The notes under the pieces were generated by a model. The model worked only from the letters and a program-made list of their open reading frames with translations, searched no databases and was not told where the DNA came from. The translations under genes and the position numbers were made by a program. Source: Mesorhizobium sp. Pch-S (GTDB taxonomy: Bacteria > Pseudomonadota > Alphaproteobacteria > Rhizobiales > Rhizobiaceae). Taken from it: a stretch of DNA of 64,000 bases. The DNA is taken from the NCBI RefSeq assembly GCF_004136315.1, contig NZ_CP029562.1, positions 1,240,001 through 1,304,000 of the forward strand. Reading direction: 5' to 3'. Positions 33,835 to 46,263 of this stretch are shown piece by piece (the first letter of the stretch is position 1; each line of letters opens with the position of its first letter).

Positions 33835-34293
33835 ATGATGCGAGCTTTCGATCCCGACAGGGTGCTTTCCCTGCCGCTGATGGCGAACCTGGCGACGGTT
33901 GCCGATGACGGCGCGCCGCGCAACGCGCCGGTCTGGTTCATCTGGGAAGAGGGCGTGCTGTGGATGCTCGGCGACGAAGGCGGCAGCTCGGTCGCCCGCC
34001 TGCAGAGGGACCCCCGATGTGCGGTGGAGATCGTGCATTTCGACAATGCCGCCGGCGTGCTGCTGCATTGCGGCCTGCGCGGACCGGCCACGATCGAGGC
34101 GTCGTCGCCGGCCCGGTTTCGTCGCCTGCTCCTGAAATATCTCGGCCCGCAGGAACACTGGAATGAGTGGTTCATCGCCACCATCGCCAAGACCGAGGAC
34201 CCGGCGAACCGGATGATCAGGCTGGTTCCCGATAGCATCTTCACCAACAATGTATCGTTTTTCAGGACCGGCCCGGACTATGCCTGGTCATGA
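33835..34293 (+). CDS. Pyridoxamine 5'-phosphate oxidase-like (split-barrel flavin) protein
   Basis: The 152-residue protein shows the PNPOx-like split barrel: LATVADDGAPRNAPVWFIWEEGVLWML and SSVARLQRDPRCAVEIV. Proteins of this type bind FMN, F420 or haem and are often annotated only by fold. AGGAG precedes ATGATG by about 9 bases. It begins a run of three short + strand genes (PNPOx-like, SnoaL-like, HIT). Confidence 0.82.
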   Translation: MMRAFDPDRVLSLPLMANLATVADDGAPRNAPVWFIWEEGVLWMLGDEGGSSVARLQRDPRCAVEIVHFDNAAGVLLHCGLRGPATIEASSPARFRRLLLKYLGPQEHWNEWFIATIAKTEDPANRMIRLVPDSIFTNNVSFFRTGPDYAWS

Positions 34294-34338
34294 CAGGCGT
34301 TCGGGTCGAAAACCATCCAAGCTCCAACAGGAGGAAAC

Positions 34339-34716
34339 GTGGCCATACAGCATGATCCCGACCTCATCCGCGGGCTGGAGGAGGAACTGTTCAGGCAGAG
34401 TGTTCGCGCCTCCCCGGCGGCGGTCGGCGCGCTTCTGACGGACGACTTCGTGGAGTTCGGCCGATCCGGGCGGGTCTACGACAAGAAAGAGATCGTGCTC
34501 AGCCTTGCCGCGGAGGCAGGCGACCCTCCCCTGGAACTGGTGGCGAGCGGGTTCGAACTGAAATCCCTTGCCGACGATGTCGTCCTGCTGACCTACAGGA
34601 CACGCAGGCTCGACGGCGATCGGCCCTTGCACACACTGCGAAGCTCGATCTGGAAATTTTCCGACGGCACCTGGCGGATGATGTTCCACCAGGGCACGCC
34701 GACGAGCGAGACCTGA
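34339..34716 (+). CDS. SnoaL/NTF2-like (DUF4440-type) protein
   Basis: The 125-residue protein has the NTF2-like pattern of DUF4440: LEEELFRQSVRASPAAVGALLTDDFVEFGRSGRVYDKKEIVLSL and SSIWKFSDGTWRMMFHQGTPT. The cone-shaped fold binds small molecules or has simple hydrolase/isomerase activity; no role can be assigned. GTG 34339 is preceded by AGGAGG. The stop abuts the ATG of the HIT gene, indicating coupling. Confidence 0.78.
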   Translation: MAIQHDPDLIRGLEEELFRQSVRASPAAVGALLTDDFVEFGRSGRVYDKKEIVLSLAAEAGDPPLELVASGFELKSLADDVVLLTYRTRRLDGDRPLHTLRSSIWKFSDGTWRMMFHQGTPTSET

Positions 34717-35235
34717 ATGCAACCGGAACCTCTCCCGCGACCGGATCCGGCGTTGCAGCCTCTCGATAGCGCAAGTGCCCTGATATTCGAGGCGGAGCAC
34801 TGGCTGATCACGCACAGGCTCAACTCGGCATTGCCGGGCTATCTGATGGTAGGAGCCAGGACCGCGACGCCCGATCTGTCAGGATTGTCGACGGAAGCCC
34901 TGTGCGATCTCGGTCCACTCCTTGCGAAGGCGCAGACAGCCCTTCGTGGGTTGGCCGCCCGGCGGGTCTACATCGGCAGATACGGCCATGATTCCGGCTG
35001 GCCGGTGCATTTCCATGTCATCCCCATCTATCCATGGGTCGAGGAGCTGTTCTGGGGCGATGCCAGATATCGTGCCCTGGAAGCCTTTGCCGATCCGTCG
35101 ATGGAGTCCGGCACCGATGGCGCCGAACTCACCCTGTTCGTCTGGCGGGAGTTCTGCGAACGAAGAGACCCGCCACCGATCCCCGGCCCGTCGGTTGCCG
35201 AGGCGATTTCACAGCTTCGCAAGCTGAAGTGGTAA
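34717..35235 (+). CDS. HIT-family protein
   Basis: The 172-residue protein has an N-terminal HIT-like fold (EAEHWLITHRLNSALPGYLMVGART) and the catalytic-type motif PVHFHVIPIYPW, which corresponds to HxHxxP rather than the full HxHxH of Hint enzymes. HIT proteins are nucleotide hydrolases or transferases; the shortened motif makes catalysis uncertain. The ATG directly follows the stop of the SnoaL-like gene. Confidence 0.8.
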   Translation: MQPEPLPRPDPALQPLDSASALIFEAEHWLITHRLNSALPGYLMVGARTATPDLSGLSTEALCDLGPLLAKAQTALRGLAARRVYIGRYGHDSGWPVHFHVIPIYPWVEELFWGDARYRALEAFADPSMESGTDGAELTLFVWREFCERRDPPPIPGPSVAEAISQLRKLKW

Positions 35236-35261
35236 CAGGCTTGCAAGCCGCAACCGTGACT

Positions 35262-35474
35262 TCACGGGTGCCAGCTCTCCTCTCCCTCTCCGTTGTAGAA
35301 GAGGGTGCCTTCTGGCGTGCTGTCAGCACCCGGGTCCGCGCGCTTCATCTTGGCGAGGCTGTCCTTCGGCGGCTTGTTGCCGGCCGCATCCATCGAGAAC
35401 TTCAGGTTGGGATCGTCCGGCGCGCGGCCGACGGCCGTCATCGCGGGGTCGGACCAGTGATACGTCTCACTCAT
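35262..35474 (-). CDS. Small hypothetical protein coupled to the FdhF/YdeP gene
   Basis: The 70-residue polar protein (MSETYHWSDPAM ... GTLFYNGEGEESWHP) has no membrane segment or cysteine. Its ATG overlaps the stop of the molybdoenzyme gene (TCAT at 35471-35474 on the plus strand), so it is very likely translated and functionally linked. I do not recognise the family. Confidence 0.65.
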   Translation of the reverse strand: MSETYHWSDPAMTAVGRAPDDPNLKFSMDAAGNKPPKDSLAKMKRADPGADSTPEGTLFYNGEGEESWHP

Positions 35475-37854
35475 GACATCCTCCTCTGTTGGCGGCGGGC
35501 CTCGCCCGGAAACCGGCTTCCCACGACCCCTGCCTTTTCGACGAGCAGATCAGCCTCGCCGACGCTTTGCGTCGCGCGGATGCGGACGGGGATCGACTTG
35601 TAGGCCGGCGTGCGGCTTTCCGGATCGTGGTGCTCGAGAGCGACAAGCGGCTGCGCTTCGGGATAGTAGGCAGCGCAGCATCCGTCGGGCAGGTTGTATT
35701 CGACAAGCGTCAGCCCGCGCACGATGCGATGATCGCCGGCATGGTCGAGCGCGGTCAGGATGTCGACGACGTCGCCCTCCTCGAAGCCGAGACGCTCCAG
35801 TTCGCGCCTGTTGATGAACAGCACGTCACGACGTCCGAACACGCCACGGTAGCGGTCATCGAGCGCATAGACCGTGGTGTTGAACTGATCGTGGGACCGC
35901 AGCGTGGTCAGGTTCAACACCGCAGGGTCGGTTGTCGAGACATCTTCCTGCAGGCCGGGTGCGACCAGGAAATTGGCCTTGCCGGTTTCAGTCTTCCACA
36001 CGCGCTGTGCGGCCGCATTGGGCAGGTTGAACCCGCCGGGAACCGCGACCCTGGCATTGTAGTCGCGGAAATCCGGGAAGACGGCTTCGATCTTGTCCCT
36101 GATCAGGTCGTAGTCGGCGGCCATTGCGTCCCAGTCCACGGCGCCCTTCCCTTTCAGGGTCGCTTTGGCGATCTGCGCGACGATCCAGGGCTCCGACCTG
36201 ACATTGTCGCTCGGCGGCCTGATGAAACCACGCGAGGCGTGAACCATCGACATGGAATCCTCGACCGTCACGAACTGCTGGCCGCTCGCCTGTTCATCGA
36301 TGTCGGTGCGGCCGAGGCAAGGCAGGATGAAGCTCTCGCGGCCGACCAGCAGATGCGTGCGGTTGAGCTTGGTGGTGATGTGGGCGGAAAGGTCGAGCTT
36401 GCGGAACGCCTCGGCACAGGCCTGCGGGTCCGAAGAGGCGATGGCGAGATTGCCGCCCAGGCAGATCACCGCCCTGGAGGAACCGTCGCGCATCGCCGCG
36501 ATGGCATCGATGACGGAATGGCCGTGCGCCCGTGGCGGCTCGAAACCGAACACCTGCCCGAGCCGGTCAAGGAAGGCTTCGCCCGGACGTTCCCAGATGC
36601 CGACGGTGCGGTCGCCCTGGACATTGCTGTGTCCGCGCAGCGGGCAGAGCCCGGCGCCGGGCCTGCCGATATTGCCTTTCAGCAGCAGCAGGTTGACCAA
36701 TTGCTGGACGTTGCTCGTGCCGGTCCTGTGCTGGGTGATGCCCATGCCGTAGCAGATGATGGTGGCCTTCGATCGTGCGTAGGCCTCCGCCACGCTCTCC
36801 AGGTCCGCCCTGGAGAGACCGCTGGCCTTCTCGATGTCGGCCCAGCCTGTGGCCGCCACATCGTCGGCAAAGCCGTTGAAGCCGAATGTGTGTTCGTCGA
36901 GGAAGCCGTAGTCGAGGATCGGCTCAAGTCCGGCGGGCTGCGTCACCTGGTCCATCGCCAGCAGCGCCTTGCAGATGCCCTTGATCGCCGCGGCGTCGCC
37001 GCCGACCTTGACCTGGAAATAGGTGTTGGCGATGGGGGTCGAGGTCAGCGTCACCATTTCCACGACCGACTGCGGCGACTCGAACCGCTCCAGCGCCCTT
37101 TCCTTCAGCGGGTTGAGGACGATGATCTTGCCGCCCCGCTTCTTCACCTGCCGCAAGGTGGCCATCATGCGCGGGTGGTTGGTGCCCGGATTGTGACCGA
37201 TCGACAGGATCAGGTCGGCATGGTCGAAATCCTCCAGGCTGACCGTGCCCTTGCCGACACCGATGGACTTCGGCAGGCCCACCGACGTGGCCTCGTGGCA
37301 CATGTTGGAGCAGTCGGGAAAATTGTTGGTGCCGTAGAGCCGGACGAACAATTGATAGAGGAACGCGACCTCGTTGGAGGCGCGTCCGGACGTATAGAAC
37401 TCGGCCTGATCGGGATGGTCGAGCGCATTGAGGCCGGCGGCGATACCGGCAAACGCCTCGTCCCAGCCGACGGGCTCGTAGTGATCCGTATCGGGATTGT
37501 AGCGCAGCGGGTCGGTGATGCGGCCCTGGTCCTCCAGCCAGTAGTCGGATTTCTTCCACAGCTCGCGCACGCTGTGCTGCCTGAAGAAATCGGGGCCGAT
37601 GTCTTGGTGGTCGCCTCCCAGGCGACCGCCTTGGCGCCGTTCTCGCAGAATTCGAAGGACGCGGTGTGCTTGGGATCGGGCCAGGCACAGCTTGGGCAAT
37701 CGAAGCCGTCAGGCTTGTTCTGGCTCATCAGCGCGCGTGCCCCGCGCGCGACCACCTGCTGGTCCTTGAGGGCGAGAGCCACCGCTTTCAGCGCACCCCA
37801 GCCGCCGGCCGGCCCCTTGTAGTCGGTTATGCCTTCGGGACGTTTTTTCGTCAT
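35471..37854 (-). pseudogene. FdhF/YdeP-family molybdopterin oxidoreductase, frameshifted near the N-terminus
   Basis: From the ATG at 37854 the frame gives [45 protein letters not shown] and AVAWEATTK. The match then moves to another frame ([36 protein letters not shown]) which runs to 35471. One base seems to be missing near 37600-37605. The long C-terminal part is intact, with [28 protein letters not shown] and the molybdopterin-guanine-dinucleotide-binding C-terminal domain. Restored length is about 794 residues, normal for the family, which is related to formate dehydrogenase and E. coli YdeP. As written the gene is broken. Confidence 0.85.
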
Positions 37855-37939
37855 TCAAGATCTCCAGGGGGCGGGCCTTGTCTTCCGCTCCGGGTTTTCA
37901 GTCACCTGATCATTTCGGCCACGGCATCTGCTCGCCTTG

Positions 37940-40741
<2,802 letters not shown>

Positions 40742-41292
40742 TGGATTACCCCTTGCCGGTTTCTGTTCCGAGCACGAAATCTTGCCTTTGGTGATGCCTT
40801 TGCCGTTGCTCGAAGCCCCATCGGGCAACCGCTGAACTCATTCTCCTTTGAAAATACGCTGTCGGCGCCGGCACTGGCATCCCAGCGCAGGCGAAGACAA
40901 GGCACGCTGTTCCGCAAGACGAACCCAGCGCCATCAAAAACGGGGGAACGAGAACCCTTGGCTGTCCGCTTCCAGCCCGGCCCGTGGTCTCTTCCTCGTC
41001 TGGAACATTTCCGGCGAAAATCGCCTTCAATGCCCCATCTCCTTGTTTGTAGGCAATTCCGGACGCAAACCGCTGCGCACTTTTGCCGGAATTGCTCTAA
41101 CCGCCCCTGCATCCTGCCCATGATGGCGCGGCGACGCAACGCCAAAACGCGCTCGAAGCGAAAAACCTGCCGCATGCCGATTGGCGGCAAGGCTTTGGCC
41201 GAACGTCAAAATTGGGCCTCAGAGATAAACCACGCTGGTCGGAACAGTTCGGTTCGCGGCTGTCACCGCGCAGTGCTTTCAGGGGGATGGCT
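40742..41292. other. 551-bp gap without a convincing gene
   Basis: This gap between the divergent ClpC-like and ddl genes holds a RIME-like half-element (41052-41099). The rest shows no open frame with family resemblance on either strand, only short frames without ribosome sites. It presumably carries the promoters of both genes. Confidence 0.6.
41052..41099. repeat. RIME-like half-element
   Basis: GGCAATTCCGGACGCAAACCG ... CACTTTTGCCGGAATTGCTCTA is the left palindrome of the RIME-like family in reverse orientation, without the second hairpin. Confidence 0.75.
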
Positions 41293-42369
41293 ATGGTCGA
41301 CGTATCGGGAAGATTGCGCATTGCGGTGCTGTTCGGCGGGCGCTCGGCCGAACATGATGTTTCGCTGCTTTCCGCTGCCAATGTGATGAAAGCCCTGGCC
41401 CCGGAAAAATACGATCCGGTTCCGATCTTTGTCACCCGCGATGGCCAATGGCTGCTGAGCGCCTACGAAAACGGCACGCTGGCGACGCCATCCAGCGGCA
41501 CCGAGCTCTGCCTGCTGGCAGGAAGACACGGACGGGCGATCGCCCTGCCCAAGGACGACGTGCCCTACGAGGCACCCAAGATCGACATATTGTTTCCGGT
41601 CCTGCACGGCCTTCCCGGGGAAGACGGGGCGGTGCAGGGACTGGCCGAGGTGGCCGGCGTGCCGCTGGCCGGTTGCGGCATAGCGGGCTCGGCCAACGCG
41701 CTCGACAAGGACCTCGCCAAACGACTGTTCAACACCGCGGGCGTACCTGCCGCGCGCTCGGTCACCATCCGTCGCGGCGCCGCACCGGCCTTCGATGGAT
41801 TGGAAAAGGCGCTCGGGCTGCCGATCTTCATCAAGCCGGCCCGCCAGGGTTCGTCTGTCGGCATCAACAAGGTCTCGACACAGGCGGAGTATGAGGCAGC
41901 CCTGTCCGAGGGTTTCCGCCATGACGACAAGCTTTTGGCCGAGGAGTTCATTCGTGGCCGCGAGATCGAATGCGCGGTACTGGAGAACCCCGACGGCACG
42001 CTGTTCGTGTCGCGAACCGGAGAGATCACCCCGGCCGAAAGCCATGGCTTCTATACCTATGATGCCAAATACATCGACGCCGACGGGGCGGCATTGAAGG
42101 TTCCGGCAGACATCCCCGGGGATGTCGAGGACGAGATCCGCGCCCATGCGGCGACGGCGTTTCGTGCGCTCGGCTGCGACGGCATGGCACGCGCCGATTT
42201 CTTCGTCACGGCGGACAGGCGCATCTTCATCAACGAGTTGAACACCATCCCCGGCTTCACCGACATCAGCATGTATTCCAAGGTGATGGGCGCCAGCGGG
42301 GTCAGCTACCCCGAGATCATCGACCGGCTGGTGGCGCACGGCATGGCGCGCGCGGGCCGCGCTTTGTGA
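41293..42369 (+). CDS. ddl: D-alanine--D-alanine ligase
   Basis: The 358-residue ATP-grasp enzyme shows IAVLFGGRSAEHDVSLLSAANV, FPVLHGLPGEDGAVQGLAE, LPIFIKPARQGSSVGINKV, GREIECAVLENP and INELNTIPGFTDISMYSK, the Ddl signatures. It makes the D-Ala-D-Ala end of peptidoglycan precursors in the cytoplasm. I chose ATG 41293 because AGGGGG lies 6 bases upstream; ATG 41287 would sit directly on that sequence. It is outside the dcw cluster, so a second Ddl may exist elsewhere in the genome. Confidence 0.94.
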   Translation: MVDVSGRLRIAVLFGGRSAEHDVSLLSAANVMKALAPEKYDPVPIFVTRDGQWLLSAYENGTLATPSSGTELCLLAGRHGRAIALPKDDVPYEAPKIDILFPVLHGLPGEDGAVQGLAEVAGVPLAGCGIAGSANALDKDLAKRLFNTAGVPAARSVTIRRGAAPAFDGLEKALGLPIFIKPARQGSSVGINKVSTQAEYEAALSEGFRHDDKLLAEEFIRGREIECAVLENPDGTLFVSRTGEITPAESHGFYTYDAKYIDADGAALKVPADIPGDVEDEIRAHAATAFRALGCDGMARADFFVTADRRIFINELNTIPGFTDISMYSKVMGASGVSYPEIIDRLVAHGMARAGRAL

Positions 42370-42498
42370 GGGCTGGGGCGCGGAGCATTTTCGGCGAATG
42401 CCTCTCGTCCCCGCAGCAAGACAACCACATAGGTTGCTAGAGCCCCTCTCCGTCTCGGCTTCGCCGGCGGCAAAGCCGCCGTAGCCGAGCCACCTCTC

Positions 42499-43509
42499 TC
42501 AGGCCTCGGACATGCGCACCACGACCTTGCCCTTGGCGCGCCCGGCCTCCAGATAGGCGAATGCCTCGCCGATCGCAGCGAAGGGGAACACCCGGTCGAT
42601 GACCGGCTCAAGCTTCTTCCGTTCGATCAAGTCGCCAAGCTCGGCAAGCTCGCTGCCGCTCGGATGCATGAACAGATAGCGATAGGAGACGCCGTGTTTC
42701 CTGGCTTCGGCACGCAGGCTGAAGGATGCGAGCCAGAACAGCGTGGCCAGCCCCATGCCCCGGCCAAGGTCCTTCAGTGCGGTGTGGGGCTCCGGCATGC
42801 CGGCGATCGAAACCACCTTGCCGCCGCGCTTCACCACCGAAAATGTCTGCCTGAGTGTCTCACCGCCGAGCAGATCGAAGGCGCCATCCATGTCGCGCAC
42901 ATGGTCCTCGAACTTCTGCGTGGTGTAGTCGATGACGACATCGGCGCCCAGCCGCTCGACGAGCGCCCGGCCGCGTGGCGACGCCGTGGTGGTGACTTCG
43001 GCGCCCAGATGTTTGGCCAGTTGAATGGCGAAGGTGCCGACGCCGCCCGCCCCGCCGGGAATGAAGATGCGGCTGCCCTTCCTCACGCCGAGCTCGTCGC
43101 GCAGCGCCTGCAGCGCGGTGAGCCCGGCCAGCGGAACGCCGGCGGCGCTTTCGAAATCCAGCCATGCCGGCATGAGTGCAACGAGATCGGCGGGAACGAC
43201 CGCATGGTCCGCGAAGGCGCCCATGGCAGCCTTCGGCATGCGGGCGAAGATCCGGTCTCCCTTCGCGAACGATGTCACGCCCTCACCGGGTTCCTCGACG
43301 ACGCCGGCCAGCTCGTTGCCCATGACGGCCGGCAGCGGATACCGCTGGATGACCTTCAGCTTGCCTTCGCGCGTCTTGAAATCGACCGGATTGAGACCGG
43401 CAGCATGAACACGCACCAGCACTTCGCCACGGGCGGGGCGCGGCCGCGGCATCTCGCGCAGCTCGGCGGCTTCGGCACCGCCATATCGCGTCAGAACAAA
43501 GGCCTGCAT
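42499..43509 (-). CDS. Zinc-independent MDR-family NADP(H) quinone oxidoreductase
   Basis: The 336-residue protein has the quinone-oxidoreductase N-terminal fold (MQAFVLTRYGGAEAAELREMP, HAAGLNPVDFKTREG) and an NADPH-binding motif FIPGGAGGVGTFAIQLAKHLGAEV. No zinc-binding cysteines are present in the catalytic position. Such enzymes reduce quinones or enones with NADPH. It is a lone gene between ddl and the arsenic operon. Confidence 0.87.
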   Translation of the reverse strand: MQAFVLTRYGGAEAAELREMPRPRPARGEVLVRVHAAGLNPVDFKTREGKLKVIQRYPLPAVMGNELAGVVEEPGEGVTSFAKGDRIFARMPKAAMGAFADHAVVPADLVALMPAWLDFESAAGVPLAGLTALQALRDELGVRKGSRIFIPGGAGGVGTFAIQLAKHLGAEVTTTASPRGRALVERLGADVVIDYTTQKFEDHVRDMDGAFDLLGGETLRQTFSVVKRGGKVVSIAGMPEPHTALKDLGRGMGLATLFWLASFSLRAEARKHGVSYRYLFMHPSGSELAELGDLIERKKLEPVIDRVFPFAAIGEAFAYLEAGRAKGKVVVRMSEA

Positions 43510-43607
43510 TGCGCACCCCATCGATCGTCGGCTCCTGCGCACTTCTAGCATGCGACGGGCTGGCCCAGAATGTCGGCAACATGTGATCAAGTGCCGGCCG
43601 GGACGGA

Positions 43608-44789
43608 TCAGCCTCGCCGGATCATCAGGAAGGCCAGCACGGCAATTGCGCCGGCGGCGACGGCGAGGGCGAGCGAAGGGATGACCCCGATCCGGATCAT
43701 GCCGAATGCCAGCGCGAACGGGGCGACTGCCGAGACGACGAGGCGCGCGGAATTCACCCTGCCCTGCAGCCTGCCATAGCCCTCGCTGCCGAACAGATGA
43801 AGCGGCAGCGTGCCCGAGACGATGCTGAGCAGCCCGTTGCCCAGGCCGAACAGGATGGCGAAAGCCATGGCACCGGCAACCGATGGCGCCGTCAGGGCGA
43901 GGACCAGCACACCCAGGGGCATCAGGGTCGCGGCGATGACGGCCAGCACCACCGGCGATAGGTTGCGCCCGAACCCCATGTTGATCAGGCGGCTCACCAC
44001 CTGCGACGGACCGAACAGCGTTCCGATGAACGCCGCCGACGCCCCGAGACCAAGGCCCGAAAGCAACGGCACCATGTGCACCAGTATGCCCGCGCCGACC
44101 AGTGACTGCAGCGCGAAGCCGGCCACCATCAGGACGAAGCCTGACCGCCTGCCGCCTTCAGGCAATCGCCCAAGGACGGGAACTGGCGCCGTCGACATGG
44201 CGGCCCGGCTGCGGGCCAGCCCCGCCGACAACCATCCGTGCAGCGGCAGGCAGACGACCAGATTGAGCGCGGCAAAGACCAGATAGACTTCCTGCCAGCT
44301 CAGCTGCCGGTGCAGCGCGCTGGTGATCGGCCAGAAGACGGTCGAAGCAAAGCCGCCGATCAAAGTGAGATAGGTGATGCTGCGGGCCGCGACATGCGGC
44401 TGCAGCTGCACCAGGAGCGCAAAGGCCGCGCCGTACTGGACGAGGTTCGAGGCGAGTTCGAGAGCGATCAGGGCCGCGACGAAAACGGCACCGTTCGGAG
44501 CCGCGGCGCAAGCGGCAAGCGCTGCCGCGGCGAGCAGCGAGCCGGCCGACATCATGCGCCCGGCGCCATGGCGATCGATCAGCCGCCCGAACCAGGGCGC
44601 CGCGAACCCACCCGCCAGCAGCGCCGCCGACAATGCGCCGAACACCCATTCCGTCGACCAGCCGAGATCGCGGGCCATATCGGGCGCGAGGATCGAGAAG
44701 CTGTAATAAAGCGTGCCGTAGGCGATGATCTGGGTGAGGCCGAGGGCAAGGACGGCCGCGACCGGAATCCGCTCGCCGACTGTATTCAC
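43608..44789 (-). CDS. MFS transporter, last gene of the arsenic operon
   Basis: The 393-residue protein has about twelve membrane segments (VAAVLALGLTQIIAYGTLYYSFSILAPDMARDLG at the start) and the monocarboxylate-porter-like loop GRLIDRHGAGRMM. Its GTG overlaps the arsC stop by 4 bases (GTGA), so it belongs to the ars operon. MFS pumps such as ArsK and ArsJ in other ars operons export trivalent arsenicals or arsenylated sugars; which one this resembles cannot be settled by eye. Confidence 0.85.
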   Translation of the reverse strand: MNTVGERIPVAAVLALGLTQIIAYGTLYYSFSILAPDMARDLGWSTEWVFGALSAALLAGGFAAPWFGRLIDRHGAGRMMSAGSLLAAAALAACAAAPNGAVFVAALIALELASNLVQYGAAFALLVQLQPHVAARSITYLTLIGGFASTVFWPITSALHRQLSWQEVYLVFAALNLVVCLPLHGWLSAGLARSRAAMSTAPVPVLGRLPEGGRRSGFVLMVAGFALQSLVGAGILVHMVPLLSGLGLGASAAFIGTLFGPSQVVSRLINMGFGRNLSPVVLAVIAATLMPLGVLVLALTAPSVAGAMAFAILFGLGNGLLSIVSGTLPLHLFGSEGYGRLQGRVNSARLVVSAVAPFALAFGMIRIGVIPSLALAVAAGAIAVLAFLMIRRG

Positions 44790-45202
44790 GGCTGGCCCTT
44801 GGCTGGATGGTGCACGACCTCGCCGTCTTCCTTGGTGAAGGTGGCAACGGGATTGGCGAGCAGGTCGAGGACGGCTTCGGACGGTCGGCAGAGCGCCGTG
44901 CCTTTCGGCGTCTCCACGATCGGCCGGTTGATCAGGATCGGGTGCGCCAGCATGAAGTCGATCAGTTCGTCGTCCGACCATTTGCCGTCGGCCAGGCCGA
45001 GTTCGCCATAGGGCGTGCCCTTCTCGCGCAGCAGCTGCCTCGGCGTGACCCGCATGGCCGCCAGCAAATCCAGCAGCCGCTGCCGCGATGGTGGCTCGAT
45101 GAGATATTCGATGACCGTGGGATCGTCGCCGCTGGCCCTGATCATGGCCAGGGTGTTGCGGGACGTGCCGCAGGCCGGATTGTGATAGATGGTGACGGTC
45201 AT
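44786..45202 (-). CDS. arsC: Arsenate reductase, glutaredoxin-coupled (ArsC/YffB fold)
   Basis: The 138-residue protein starts MTVTIYHNPACGTSRNTLAMI with catalytic Cys11 and has RPIVETPKGTALCRPSEAVLDLL, typical of E. coli plasmid-type ArsC. It reduces arsenate to arsenite with glutathione and glutaredoxin in the cytoplasm. It overlaps acr3 by 4 bases. The operon thus has two unrelated arsenate reductases. Confidence 0.93.
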   Translation of the reverse strand: MTVTIYHNPACGTSRNTLAMIRASGDDPTVIEYLIEPPSRQRLLDLLAAMRVTPRQLLREKGTPYGELGLADGKWSDDELIDFMLAHPILINRPIVETPKGTALCRPSEAVLDLLANPVATFTKEDGEVVHHPAKGQP

Positions 45203-46260
45203 CGCGCCTTTCCGGTTTCCGCGGCAGGAGCAGGCTTCAGGCCCCGCTCATACCAGCCTTTGCTGCGGTTCACGATCCAGACGACCGACAGCATCACCGG
45301 CACCTCGACCAGCACGCCGACGACGGTGGCGAGTGCGGCACCCGAGTTGAAGCCGAACAGGCTGATGGCCGCGGCAACCGCCAGTTCGAAGAAATTGGAG
45401 GCGCCGATCAACGCCGAGGGACCGGCGACGCAATGCTGCTCGCCGCTGATGCGGTTGAGCAGATAGGCGAGCCCGGAGTTGAAATAGACCTGGATCAGGA
45501 TCGGCACGGCCAGCAGCGCGATGACCAGCGGCTGCGCGATGATCTGCTCGCCCTGGAAGCCGAACAGCAGAACCAGCGTTGCCAGCAATGCGACGAGAGA
45601 GACGGGCTGCAGCGTCGCGAGCAGCCGGTCGAGTGCCTGCTGCCCGCCTTTGACCAGCAGGCGCCGGCGCACGAACTGGGCGGCCACGACCGGGATGATG
45701 ATGTAGAGCACGACGGAAAGCACCAGCGTGCCCCATGGCACGGTGATCGCCGAAAGGCCGAGCAGCAGGCCGACGACCGGGGCGAAAGCGACCACCATGA
45801 TGGCATCGTTCAGCGCCACCTGCGACAGCGTGAAATGCGGTTCGCCCTTGGTCAGGTTCGACCAGACGAAGACCATGGCGGTACAGGGCGCGGCGGCCAG
45901 GATGATCAGCCCGGCAATGTAGGAATCGATCTGTCCGGCAGGCAGATAGGGCCGGAACAGCCAGCCGACGAACAACCAGCCGAGCAGCGCCATCGAGAAC
46001 GGCTTGACCGCCCAGTTGATGAACAGCGTCACGCCGATGCCGCGCCAGTGGCGGCCGACTTCGCCGAGCGCGGCGAAATCGATCCTGAGCAGCATCGGCA
46101 CGACCATCAGCCAGATCAGCACCGCCACCGGCAGGTTGACGCTGGCGATCTCGGCCGAGCCGACGAGTTGGAACAGGCCCGGGAAGAGATGGCCGAGCAG
46201 GACGCCCGCGACGATGCACAGGCCGACCCACAGGGTCAGGTAGCGTTCGAATGTGCTCAT
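45199..46260 (-). CDS. acr3: ACR3-family arsenite efflux pump
   Basis: The 353-residue protein has ten membrane segments of the bile-acid/ACR3 fold and the functional cysteine in ILAAAPCTAMVFVWSNLTKGEP, plus VALNDAIMVVAFAPVVGLLLGLSAITVPWGTL. It expels arsenite across the inner membrane. It overlaps arsC by 4 bases and follows the LMW-phosphatase-type arsC by 3 bases. Confidence 0.94.
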   Translation of the reverse strand: MSTFERYLTLWVGLCIVAGVLLGHLFPGLFQLVGSAEIASVNLPVAVLIWLMVVPMLLRIDFAALGEVGRHWRGIGVTLFINWAVKPFSMALLGWLFVGWLFRPYLPAGQIDSYIAGLIILAAAPCTAMVFVWSNLTKGEPHFTLSQVALNDAIMVVAFAPVVGLLLGLSAITVPWGTLVLSVVLYIIIPVVAAQFVRRRLLVKGGQQALDRLLATLQPVSLVALLATLVLLFGFQGEQIIAQPLVIALLAVPILIQVYFNSGLAYLLNRISGEQHCVAGPSALIGASNFFELAVAAAISLFGFNSGAALATVVGVLVEVPVMLSVVWIVNRSKGWYERGLKPAPAAETGKAR

Positions 46261-46263
46261 CGC

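Noticed and set aside
35489..37822. 777-residue open frame opposite the molybdoenzyme gene
   Set aside because: It mirrors a gene with strong family motifs and has no ribosome site or recognisable domain.
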